64,000 bases of DNA from Silene conica (lineage: Eukaryota; Streptophyta; Magnoliopsida; Caryophyllales; Caryophyllaceae), in contig CM055315.2 in the NCBI GenBank assembly GCA_029255685.2, forward strand, positions 48,899,705 to 48,963,704. Direction: 5' to 3'. Position 1 is the first letter of the stretch. Each line of letters starts with the position of its first letter. A model generated the notes under the pieces. It did no database searches. It was given only the letters and a program-made list of their open reading frames with translations, and was not told where the DNA came from. Position numbers and translations under genes: made by a program. Positions 54,626 through 64,000 of this stretch are shown here, in pieces.

Positions 54626-57600
54626 CTACAACTTAGGAACACATCCAATTCCCATGGAATGAATGTGCCCTTCATGCTTATCACGTGGTAATGCTTTTGT
54701 GAGAGGATCAGCTATGTTGTCATCCGTAGCGATCTTTTCAATAAAAATCTCCTTTTGCTCCACGTAATCCCGGATTAGATGAGCTTTCCGTTGTACATGC
54801 CTAGCCTTGCTGCTAGACTTATGCTCCTTAGCTTGGAAGATGGCACCGCTATTGTCACAATAGACGGTGATTGGGTCATTCGAACTAGGCACTACTGATA
54901 GTCCTTGTAAGAATTGACGCATCCATATTGCTTCCTTAGCTGCTTCTGAGGCGGCATAGTACTCGGACTCAGTCGTAGAATCTGCTGTAACACTCTGTTT
55001 AGAACTTTTCCAGCTGACAGCAGCGCCATTAAGAGTAAAAACGAATCCAGAATGAGATTTCGAGTCATCTCGATCTGTTTGGAAGCTAGCATCTGCGTAA
55101 CCCGTGGCGCAGAGCGTCGAGTTGCCTCCAAAAGTCAATCCCCAATCTTTAGTCCTCCGTAGGTACTTAAGAATGTTTTTCACGGCCATCCAGTGTGGTT
55201 CACCTGGATGAGCTTGGAATCGACTGGTCATACTCAATGCATATGCAACGTCTGGACGTGTGCATATCATGGCATACATGATCGATCCTATTGCCGAGGC
55301 ATAAGGAATCCGACTCATGCGCTCTTTCTCTTCCACTGACTTAGCTTCTTGAGTCTTGCTCAAGTGAAGCCCAGGAGTCATAGGAAGGAACCCCTTCTTG
55401 GAGTTCGTCATGCTGAATCTCTCCAGAATCTTCTCTATATAAGATTCCTGACTGAGAGACAACACCCGTCGTGATCTATCCCTGTAGATACGGATGCCCA
55501 AAATTCTTTGTGCCTCTCCCAGATCTTTCATCTGGAAATGGTTTTTCAACCATGCTTTAACCGAAGATAAGAGAGGTATGTCATTCCCAATCAAGAGTAT
55601 GTCGTCGACATACAGTACTAGGAATACAATCTTGCTCCCACTCGACTTGATATAGAGACATGGTTCCTCGACTGATCGAATGAACCCATTCTCTTTTATC
55701 ACTTGGTCGAAGCGATGATTCCAACTCCGCGATGCTTGCTTAAGTCCATAGATGGAACGCTTAAGCTTGCAAACTTTCTTAGGATGTGCTGGATCGATAA
55801 AACCCTCGGGTTGTACCATGTACAACTCTTCCTCCAAATAACCGTTTAAGAAGGCGGTTTTAACGTCCATTTGCCATATTTCATAGTCATGAAATGCGGC
55901 GATCGCTAAGATAATCCGAATGGAACGTAGCATGACTACGGGTGCAAAGATCTCATCGTAGTGCAAGCCTGGCACTTGGGTGAAACCTTTAGCAACTAGT
56001 CTTGCCTTATGGATATCTTGTTTACCTTCCACGGCATGCTTTATTTTGTAAAGCCATTTGCATTGAAGGGGACGTACCTTTGCAGGTAGGTCCACAAGAT
56101 CCCACACGTTGTTCTCATACATGGAGTCCATCTCGGATTGCATGGCTTCTAGCCATAGCTTTGTGTCAGAACTAGTCATGGCACCTTTATAGGTTTTGGG
56201 TTCATTACCCTCTAGGAGTAAGACGTCATCTGTATCGTGTTCCTCGACCATACCAATGTATCTGTCCGGTGGAATAGAGACTCTTCCTGACCTCCTAGGT
56301 TCCTCAGGGATATCTACCGCAGCCTCGGTTGAAGGTACTGTTTCCTCCAATGGTTGCTCGGTAGTTGGTTCTTGAACCTCCGATAACTCGAAGGTTCTAT
56401 TACTCGACTTGTTCTCGAGAAATTCTTTCTCTAAGAACGTCGCACTAGCCGCAACAAAAACACGTTGTTCGGTAGGCGAGTAGAAGTAATGACCAAACAT
56501 TCCCTTTGGATAGCCTATAAAGTATGTCTTGACCGATCGCGGGCCGAGCTTATCCTCGTGTCTCCACTTGACATAAGCCTCGCAGCCCCAAACCCGAATA
56601 AAGGACAAGTTGGGGACCGTTCCCTTCCATAACTCGAATGGAGTCTTGTCAACAGCTTTAGACGGACTTCGGTTAAGAATTAGAGCGGCTGACAAAAGAG
56701 CATAGCCCCACAATGAATCAGGCACAACGGTGTGACTCATCATGGATCGAACCATATCAAGTAAAGTTCGATTTCTCCGTTCGGACACACCATTTAATTG
56801 TGGTGTTCCAGGTGGAGTCAACTGTAGCACGATCCCACAGTCTTTTAGGTGTTGATCAAACTCGTGTGAAAGATACTCACCACCACGATCCGAGCGTAGT
56901 GCTTTAATCTTTCTACCCAGCTGGTTCTGTACCCGATTCTGGTATTCTTTGAACTTGTCAAAGGATTCACTTTTATGTTTCATCAAGTAGACATAGCCAT
57001 ATCTACTCAAATCATCCGTGAAAGTGATGAAATACCTATAGCCTTCTCGTGCGTTGATCGACATAGGGCCACATACGTCCGTATGTATGAGTCCTAATAG
57101 GTCGGCAGCGCGCATTCCAACACCTTTGAAGGAAATACGAGTCATTTTGCCGATGAGACATGATTCACACGTGCCATATGATTCGAAATCAAAGGGCGAA
57201 ATAGCTCCATTCTGTATGAGCTGTTTAACGCGTTTCTCATTTATGTGTCCCATACGACAATGCCATAGGTAAGTTTGATCTTTGTCACCTACCTTTATTC
57301 TTTTATTATTCACATGTAATATCTCGGTAGTTTGATCTAAAACATAAATTCCATTCATGGAAACTGCCTTGCCATAAATCATATTGTGCAAAGAGAAAAT
57401 ACAGCTATTATTCTCTATTACAAATGAAAATCCGAGTTTGTCAAGTGCAGAAACTGAAATAATGTTTTTGGATAAACTAGGAACATAATAACAGTTATAC
57501 AAAAATAACTCGAATCCACTTGGAAGCTGGATTACGTATGTTCCCTTCGAGACTGCAGCCACACGTGCTCCATTCCCGACACGCAGGTCCACCTCACCCT

Positions 57601-58657
57601 TGATTAGGGGTTCTTGGTTTCGGAGGCCCTGCACATGATTACATAGATGAGAACCACAACCAGTATCAAGTACCCAAGTTCCGCAACTTGCGTGGTTAAT
57701 CTCAATCATGTGAATAAAAGAAGAAGAAGACATACCAACAGGAGTAACACGGCCTGCTTTGATGTCCTCGCGATACACGGGGCATGAGCGCCTCCAATGC
57801 CCAGTCTTGTGGCAATGGTGACATTCCATGCTTGTATCCTTGCTCTTTGTCTTGCCTTGTGAGTTACTCGACTCACCAGGCCCACTCTTTGTAAATCCTG
57901 GTTTCTTGAACCTGGGCTTACCTACTGCTAGGTCGCCCTGAGCTTTAGCCTTCCCTTTACCTTTCCCCTTACTGGAGATCATGAGAACATCCTGCTTAAG
58001 ACTCCCACTCAACTTAAGATCCTTCTCAGTCTGTACGAGAAGGGAGTGGAGCTCATGGGGAGTCTTCTTCATGTCGTTCATGTAGTAGTTGGCCCTAAAG
58101 AGGGCGAACCCATCATGAAGCGAATGAAGCATGCGATCAACGATGATGTTCTCACTGATCTTGCAGTTTAGGGACTCCAGTTTCTCGATATTCTCAATCA
58201 TGTTGAGAATATGTGGGCTAACAGCTTGGCCCTTCTGGAGTTTCGCCTCAAAGAAGCGACAGGTATGCTCATAAGAAACGATTCTCGGAGCCTTGGAGAA
58301 TTCGTTAGTGAGCATGGTGAAAATCTTGTTTGCACCATGGGTTATGAAGCGTCTTTGCAAATTGGATTCCATTGCATAGATGAGTACGTTCTTTATCGCA
58401 CCCGCTTCCAAAACGAAATCGCTATGAGCGCGAATTTCGTTGGCTCTAGCTCCAGTTCCTGGGTGTGGCGGAATGGGCTCAGTTAAGAACTTGAGCTTTC
58501 CGTCAGCAATGGCAGCATTCCGTAGTGCTGCCTCCCAGTCAGAGAAGTTTGACCCATCATTCCTCAGTCTAGTGGACTGATTCATGGAGTCCATGAAGGC
58601 TTTTAGCCAGGATTCACGTGCTAGCTTGGCACTTGGCATTGGGTCTTCACCAGCCAT
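54626..58657 (-). CDS. Copia C gag-pol polyprotein
   Basis: One frame of 1343 codons from ATG 58657 to the stop at 54626, full length for a plant copia polyprotein. Rough residues: capsid 1-220; CCHC zinc knuckle near 277 (CHHCHKTGHWRRSC), binding genomic RNA; aspartic protease near 330 (LDTGCGSH); integrase HHCC finger about 465-500 (WHCRMGH ... CESC); integrase catalytic D, D, E near 528, 589 and 625 (HTDVCGP, RSDRGGEY, NGVSERRN); reverse transcriptase about 850-1090 with YVDDILLIGND near 1017; RNase H from about 1185 with YADAS, ESEYYAAS, YCDNSGA and DPLTKALP. All catalytic residues I can see are present. Copia A and B differ from it by a stop, a frameshift and small gag deletions. It acts in cytoplasmic virus-like particles and, through integrase, in the nucleus. 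Confidence 0.95.
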   Translation of the reverse strand: MAGEDPMPSAKLARESWLKAFMDSMNQSTRLRNDGSNFSDWEAALRNAAIADGKLKFLTEPIPPHPGTGARANEIRAHSDFVLEAGAIKNVLIYAMESNLQRRFITHGANKIFTMLTNEFSKAPRIVSYEHTCRFFEAKLQKGQAVSPHILNMIENIEKLESLNCKISENIIVDRMLHSLHDGFALFRANYYMNDMKKTPHELHSLLVQTEKDLKLSGSLKQDVLMISSKGKGKGKAKAQGDLAVGKPRFKKPGFTKSGPGESSNSQGKTKSKDTSMECHHCHKTGHWRRSCPVYREDIKAGRVTPVGMSSSSFIHMIEINHASCGTWVLDTGCGSHLCNHVQGLRNQEPLIKGEVDLRVGNGARVAAVSKGTYVIQLPSGFELFLYNCYYVPSLSKNIISVSALDKLGFSFVIENNSCIFSLHNMIYGKAVSMNGIYVLDQTTEILHVNNKRIKVGDKDQTYLWHCRMGHINEKRVKQLIQNGAISPFDFESYGTCESCLIGKMTRISFKGVGMRAADLLGLIHTDVCGPMSINAREGYRYFITFTDDLSRYGYVYLMKHKSESFDKFKEYQNRVQNQLGRKIKALRSDRGGEYLSHEFDQHLKDCGIVLQLTPPGTPQLNGVSERRNRTLLDMVRSMMSHTVVPDSLWGYALLSAALILNRSPSKAVDKTPFELWKGTVPNLSFIRVWGCEAYVKWRHEDKLGPRSVKTYFIGYPKGMFGHYFYSPTEQRVFVAASATFLEKEFLENKSSNRTFELSEVQEPTTEQPLEETVPSTEAAVDIPEEPRRSGRVSIPPDRYIGMVEEHDTDDVLLLEGNEPKTYKGAMTSSDTKLWLEAMQSEMDSMYENNVWDLVDLPAKVRPLQCKWLYKIKHAVEGKQDIHKARLVAKGFTQVPGLHYDEIFAPVVMLRSIRIILAIAAFHDYEIWQMDVKTAFLNGYLEEELYMVQPEGFIDPAHPKKVCKLKRSIYGLKQASRSWNHRFDQVIKENGFIRSVEEPCLYIKSSGSKIVFLVLYVDDILLIGNDIPLLSSVKAWLKNHFQMKDLGEAQRILGIRIYRDRSRRVLSLSQESYIEKILERFSMTNSKKGFLPMTPGLHLSKTQEAKSVEEKERMSRIPYASAIGSIMYAMICTRPDVAYALSMTSRFQAHPGEPHWMAVKNILKYLRRTKDWGLTFGGNSTLCATGYADASFQTDRDDSKSHSGFVFTLNGAAVSWKSSKQSVTADSTTESEYYAASEAAKEAIWMRQFLQGLSVVPSSNDPITVYCDNSGAIFQAKEHKSSSKARHVQRKAHLIRDYVEQKEIFIEKIATDDNIADPLTKALPRDKHEGHIHSMGIGCVPKL

Positions 58658-60405
58658 TTTAGTTTTACAGCAGTTTTAATGAACGTGTTCTACACTGAAA
58701 AGAAGATAAAACAAAACCCTATAAGCAACTTATTGTTGTGATTTAAGTCTATATTAAATGTGAATTTAAACTCGTAGACTCATGCATTTATATAATTGAT
58801 CTCCCTCAAGAATTATATAAACGATCCCAAGACTCAATTTCCGTATATTGATAAGCCCACAGTTTGGCTAATTCCAATCGTTGGAACTCTTGGTCGATAG
58901 ATTTCCGTAAATCCTATCTATTAGTCCATCTCAGTCACTGGAATATTATCGAGTGACCATGATGTTGAGATAAAATAAATCATCTGTTCCCACTTACCCG
59001 ACGTAGAAGGGGTCATATTATGCCTACCGACGAAGAAGGGATTCATGGGAGGCTGATTTATAAAGACTAATCTCAATTTTTGGTTATACGAGGAAGACCC
59101 CATCAACTTTTATTTATTCATATTTAAGTGAACTAAAAACTAGCATTGCGTGAATGAATTAAATAAAGTGATGGCTTTTAAATGACATGTGACATCTGTA
59201 TTGTCACAGAAAACTAACGCGAGACCTCTACATGAGTCAGTTTTCAGGCATGATATAGGTGGTTTGGTTTTTAGGCGGAATATGATGCAAGCTATTATCG
59301 ATGAAAGCGTAAAGATAAATGCAATAAACGTAAATAAAAGTCCTAGTGTGGCCTATCCTACCAAAATAAACATAAAACAACTTGGAATCCACCGTTGGAC
59401 CCTAGAAGCTTGTCTTGATGTTTCATCTTGGTCCTTGCAGCGGGAGTGAGCATCCGGTCTCCGTCTTGTCTTTGGTCTTCACAAAATTACTAATTTAAAT
59501 TACAAAAGTAATCCTAGATACATTCTAATTTAAATACAAAAGTAATTACATGGCAAAAACCCAAAACGGAGATTCAAGATCTCAAAATTACAAGCAAGAT
59601 CGTGTCCCATCATTACGGTGACACAATCTTCTAAGGCCACACTAAGTTACAACCGTTTGCAAAAATTAAATACGTTATTGAAAGCATTCAAGGCATTCAC
59701 AAGACGATTAATAAAATGCATCAACTAAAAACAATTTATACATGACATAATACCGTTATTATGATTAATAAATTTATACCAAACCACCTTATAAGATTAA
59801 AATTAAGTGACTATACCGTTTTAATCACCAATTTTAACAAACATATAATCCATTGTTTTAAACTGTTTTAAAAACAATATGTATCAAACGAGGGTGAACC
59901 GTTTCACTAAATAATACACTATTTCCGTATACAGTATATTATTTTAAGCCATGTGAAAATAAGAAAACAAGTTATTTTCGAAAATAAACACCCCGAAACG
60001 AGAGCACTCGATCGAGTAACAGGGGCACTCGATCGAGTGTCAGGGTCACTCGATCGAGTGCAGCATGGCTCGATCGAGTGGTTCGAAAAATTGCAAATCG
60101 CTGCACTTTTAAATTAAAACGAGTTTATAACTTGGATTTAAAACTTGTAAAACATATATAAACAACAACAAAAGATTCACATATTGCTAAAAATATCGAT
60201 TAATTAACAATATGCAAATTATAATCGAAAACAAGATCGATTTCTCACTAAAAACTCACGCACGGCAGCCTGGTACGATGGCACTCGATCGAGTGCAACA
60301 GGGACTCGATCGAGTGCCTAGGCAGATTGCACGGTTTTCAACAATTTTAAAACTTATGAAAGACACAATTGTAAAATTTTCATGGCCTAAGGCTCTGATA
60401 CTACT
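58658..60405 (-). other. Copia C leader with palindrome clusters and primer site
   Basis: The minus-strand primer site is AGTATCAGAGCC just inside the LTR (about 60391-60404), one mismatch to the copia B version. Palindrome cores (CTCGATCGAG) lie at 60286 and 60307, then 60009, 60030, 60051 and 60071, with spacing 20-21 bp. Near gag the minus strand has a pyrimidine tract ending TTTTCAG (58695-58701), a candidate splice acceptor. No gene; the frames 59189-59449 and 60212-60451 lack motifs. Confidence 0.87.
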
Positions 60406-61403
60406 TGTGGGGAATAAAACGCGTATTCACCCCAAAATTACAGGATTATAATGAAATATACAACTGTGAATATCGTCATAAGATTAAAAACAGGAGAAAA
60501 GAAGTACAACCTTTAGTCCTCGCGCAAAAGGCCTAAGAACAGGAATTAACACAAATTCCCTCCTATAACTTGCACCCAATACTTAATCTGAGACGTGGCC
60601 GCGTGTGCTAGAAATCCTCTCCAATTGCCTTGCAATATAGGGAGAGCCCTTGAGGTTTTAGATGTGAGATCTGAGGTTTTGGGAGAAGAGTGCTCTCAAA
60701 ACCCTAATTTTCTTTTGAGAATTATGTTACAGTGCAACAAGAGTAACTGACATAAGGAGACTCCTCCTTCTTATGTAGTTTATTTCGGCCGAATTGGGGT
60801 TTGGGTAGGAGTGGGCTTTCCACTCTTACCTTATCCCAATGCGTGATTCGACCCAATTAGCTTTAATATATTTCGCGGGTTTATGATTATAAATCGTAAC
60901 ATGTTATCAGATATTAATACAGTCGATATATTAATAATGGTCTGACAAAATACGATATTGTATAATTACCCAAATTAATATAACTGTTTATATTAATACG
61001 CGAATATAATATTTAATTAAATATAACCGTTTATATTTAATTTACGAATTAATCTTGTAATCCGTATTAGCTAAAATTATTTAATCCGTATTAAATAATA
61101 ATTCTCAACATCTTATTGACTAATTTAATAGTCAATACCTCTGACTAACCGTTTAGTCATATCCGGCAAAATGTGACTGTATTTTCATACCTTCACATCT
61201 CTCAAACGTGTCCTATAGGTGTGACGTATAGGGACCAGTTGACCACCGCCATCCGTATGACAATAACGTCAAACTTATCTAGCAAGCCAACCGTTATTGA
61301 TAAACGTGGATCAACTGGTAATAGTACAGAAGTATGCCCTTGTGATCCTTAAAGAGATTTAATAAGTCATTGTACTTAATTGTCAAGGACACCAGCCCCA
61401 ACA
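60406..61403 (-). repeat. Copia C 5' LTR
   Basis: 998 bp. Differences from the 3' LTR noticed at about 60580 (CCCAATAC for CCCAAGAC), 60769 (CCTTCTT for CCTCCTT), 61287 (AAGCCAAC for AAGACAAC) and 61323 (AATAGTAC for AATAATAC). Confidence 0.96.
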
Positions 61404-62095
61404 GGTACCACCGCATCGACCTCCCCCGAGTCAACGGTGGTACCACCCCCAACCTATCTCTGACAAACAACATAAATGAAAACCCTTCTGACCAGACCCA
61501 CGAAACAGACCATCGACACCTACCTGACCACCTATACCCGCCGTGACCACCTCCTTGACACTCCCCCAACAACCCATAACCACTGACGACCACCACAGGG
61601 TAAAAGTGAAACCCTACAGCCCTTCGATTTTAAGGAGACGGAACCTAAACACAACAGGCAAAACTCACGTTTTAAGGACACGTACCTGGTTCTGGGTGGT
61701 TTCGAGAGGTGCTAGGCACGACTGGCCTCACCGTGAGACTACTCTATCTTTTCTGGGTGGTGGCGGCAGCACAATTAGGGTAGGAGGTATGTTGATGGTA
61801 GGTCACAAATTAGGGTAAAGGTCATACTTGTTTGACGGCATAGAGAGGTAAGCGTGAGATTTAGTGTTAGTTTATTTCGCTAGGGTTTCGATATTGTCAC
61901 AACATTAGAGGCCCAACTCCACCCCATAGATCCCTTGTTCGAACCCCGCGAGAGGCATAACACCACATTAAAAGAAATCTATAAATGAAACAAGTACTAG
62001 TATCGTACTTAATATCGTAATCAAATAAAACCGCTTAAACTATCATTACGTCAAAATTTAGGATAAAAATCGTACCTCAAAATTTGAGGTATTAC
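61404..62095 (-). repeat. Gypsy H 3' LTR, 5' portion
   Basis: Resumes gypsy H after the second GGTAC and ends at 62095 (TGTAATACCTC on the minus strand). GC-rich with GGTACCACC blocks as in LTR M; the frame 61543-61818 is not a gene. A CTTGTTCGAACCCCG motif occurs near 61933. Confidence 0.82.
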
Positions 62096-62294
62096 AGTCT
62101 TTCCCCCTTAAAATGAACTTCGTCCCGAAGTTCAACCACAGTCAGGTGACAACCAAACCCACATTAACCAAAACATTAACAAAGCATTAACCAAAACATT
62201 AACTTGGAACATGAATGTCTCGAATATAAATGCCCAGGAAATATCAACACGCTAATATAATAAATACTATTAAGGTAAAATACGGAGTATTACA
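62096..62294 (-). pseudogene. Gypsy H pol end, polypurine tract and 5' LTR stub
   Basis: The minus strand reads NFGDEVHFK-like codons near 62105-62135 (GAACTTCGGGACGAAGTTC), typical of the last residues of chromovirus polyproteins before the purine tract AAGGGGGAAAGAC. The segment is fused to a stub starting TGTAATACTCCG at 62294. All domains are gone. Confidence 0.6.
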
Positions 62295-62299
62295 GTGCT

Positions 62300-64000
62300 C
62301 ACAATTGATCTTATGTAGAGTGGTTTTTCTCGATCTGGAGTTATAACTACTGACCGGAATTATCTACCATAGATACCATCCGAGCATGGCCACGCATTTC
62401 TAGTTATTTTTCTCCTCGAGTGGCCTAGACATATTTCTCAACCCTGACAAGGGGTAGACAATTCCTAATCGACCTATTCCTTCCGGCTGGCCATAACCCA
62501 TCATAACCCAAAATATGTCCTTATAAACCCAGTTACGAAGGTGTTAGGACATAAATAAAGTTAATCTGAAAACTATGCCACCTCAGTGTATAGCCATTTG
62601 TCCAAGAACTGCCTCATGTGAAACACGATAGAAGCTCCCGCCACGACCATGCAATCTTTAATAAGAATACGGCAGAGCTCTATCAGCGGTCATTAGCCCC
62701 GCAAATGTATCTTAACATGTCTATGCCTAGGTGATCGACTAGTCATTCCGTATGACTCTATGGCAATTGAACTCGCCATCAATCGCATCACACATCTAGT
62801 TGCATTGAGACGTCACCTCACTTAAGCAACTAGGGGCGAGGTCATGGTAATTCAATTAACTTTAATGGGGTTCAACATGGTCTTACCATGTCATTTGAAT
62901 ATTACATGACCTTGGGTGAGTTATTAATAACTCAAACGATTAATGGATTACTCCATCCAAGTGGCCAACCTTTGATCACCATTTAATTTACAATGAGCTT
63001 AAGTGTCTCACGTTCACTTCCTCTGTAATTGTCATTATCTTCATTTCGGGTTAACCAAGTTTAACACGGTTCGTGTAAGCGTCCACTTTTAAGGATCATA
63101 TCCATCCATGCTCTTCGATCTGAAAAGGATAAGTCATCTTATGACTAGCGAATAAAATTATGTGCATTGTGTAACTCCCAGCTACAGAAATCCTTTCACA
63201 TAATTATTGTGAACTTATATATTTTGTAGAATCTTGTGATGACCATGTTGTTAAAATACAAGTCATTGAGATGTATAGTCAATGAATGTAAGCCAAAGAT
63301 TATCATAAATCTTCGCTTGATATTTTGGAACTTGAGTCGTTGTAAACCTTTTACTTCATGACTAAGTTATCTTCCAAAATCATGAATTTGTCTATCATCT
63401 CCATTGGAGAATACTTTGACAATTCATTATGGTTTAATCATTTATTTAATACCCGCTGAAACAGGTTATCCTGCAAGCGGCGTGTATCCAGCTTTACACG
63501 ATTATACTAATGGCGGAAACATTAGTAGTTCAAAACGTGTAAGATGTAGTACTTTAAGGTTCGATAAATTTCCATGATCTCATCATGGTTAATTATTCTA
63601 TCTTCATCTCTATGAAAAACTTTAATACTTTATAAACAAGACGTCTTTCACAATCTCAACCAAACATCACATGTTTAATTAGATTTAAATCATATCAATT
63701 TGTCCTCTAGAATTGACAAACTCGTATACTTCTCAGAAGTATCAATGCCTCATTATTCCAAACGAGTAATAAGTTGTTTTAGGTAACGTTTACTTCCACT
63801 TAACTCTGGTTCTTGCCAGAATCTGAAAATTTCGAAGTCATTCTCTAATGACTTAATATGTTCAAATCCTGGTGCGAGAACTCCCACTGAACACTACATT
63901 TAACCGTAAATCAGAAAGCTCCCACTCAATTCAATGTTCCTCAACATTTAATGAATTGAAATGGTCGGGACAAAACCATATATGCTTATAGACATATCCT
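62300..64000 (-). other. Copia F 3' noncoding region, continues off window
   Basis: Resumes copia F after gypsy H. The minus strand carries GGCCACTCGAGGAG (about 62412-62425) and the CCCCATTAAAGTTAATTG block near 62850, both shared with the 3' region of copia E (12197; 7478). No reading frame with copia motifs appears up to 64000, so the pol end is not in the window or is deleted, as in copia E. Confidence 0.7.

Larger units (their letters stand above)
52766..61403 (-). mobile_element. Copia element C, intact young Ty1/copia retrotransposon
   Basis: 8638 bp between perfect GGTAC duplications (52761-52765, 61404-61408). Two 998-bp LTRs differ at only about four sites by eye. Primer site, 1.7-kb leader, a single uninterrupted gag-pol frame and polypurine tract are all present. 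Of the elements in the window it is the only one I would call potentially autonomous. It sits inside the LTR of gypsy H, and copia A and B belong to the same family. Confidence 0.96.
51297..62294 (-). mobile_element. Gypsy element H, internally deleted, split by copia C
   Basis: Bounded by GTGCT at 51292-51296 and 62295-62299. Read on the minus strand it starts TGTAATACTCCG (62294), contains only about 200 bp that include a stub of coding end (NFGDEVHFK-like, about 62105-62135) and the purine tract AAGGGGGAAAGAC, then a 3' LTR from TGTAATACCTC (62095) to GGGGGTGTTACA (51297). The LTR is of the D/M family but diverged. Nearly the whole internal region is deleted. Confidence 0.78.

Overview
The window is plant nuclear DNA, almost certainly intergenic heterochromatin of a eudicot with a large genome; I cannot place the species. 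Nearly every base I can assign belongs to a transposable element: Ty1/copia and Ty3/gypsy LTR retrotransposons (Tekay-type chromovirus and Athila/Tat-type), one miniature LTR element (TRIM), two CACTA DNA transposons carrying pieces of host genes, and a LINE scrap. I see no intact host gene, no tRNA or rRNA gene and no CRISPR array. One long intact reading frame stands out: the 1343-residue gag-pol of copia element C.

Layout: 1-4297 copia A (decayed, + strand) inserted in a reversed gypsy LTR (M, 4298-5262). M lies in the gag of copia E (5263-13657), which also holds CACTA-1 (7566-11849) and ends with its 3' LTR at 12411-13657. Copia E sits in the gag of Athila-type element I (13658-15451). 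Element I is cut by Athila-type element J (LTR 15452-17030, reading frame to 17895). Then comes a reversed gypsy 5' LTR, K (18179-20930), abutting copia B (20931-28988). Copia B is followed by another piece of LTR M and by gypsy D (29802-35979), whose pol contains a TRIM (32309-32867). Next, 35980-44480 is an inverted, differently broken copy of the same Athila-I / copia-E / LTR-M nest seen at 4298-15451. Element N (Tat/Athila-like, gag only) occupies 44481-47231 and is followed by the left part of CACTA-2 (47232 to about 49917). The right end is copia F (reversed; 3' LTR 49918-51203, 3' region to 64000) split by gypsy H (51297-62294), which is itself split by copia C (52766-61403, reversed).

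Target-site duplications make the nesting explicit: GAT for CACTA-1, GGTAC for copia C, GTGCT for gypsy H, GGAAC for LTR M, and AGGAC for copia E. The last one has its two copies at opposite ends of the window (13658 and 42577), which shows that a single nested locus has been duplicated and inverted.

Relative ages by eye: copia C is very young (about 4 differences between its two 998-bp LTRs, intact frame). Copia B is older (about 11 differences in 480 bp). The TRIM LTRs look identical over 198 bp. The most unusual signal is a set of palindromes, ACTCGATCGAGT-like and in one LTR GGTCGGTCGACC-like. They occur as pairs or short arrays about 20-22 bp apart in the leaders, LTRs and one coding region of otherwise unrelated retroelements.
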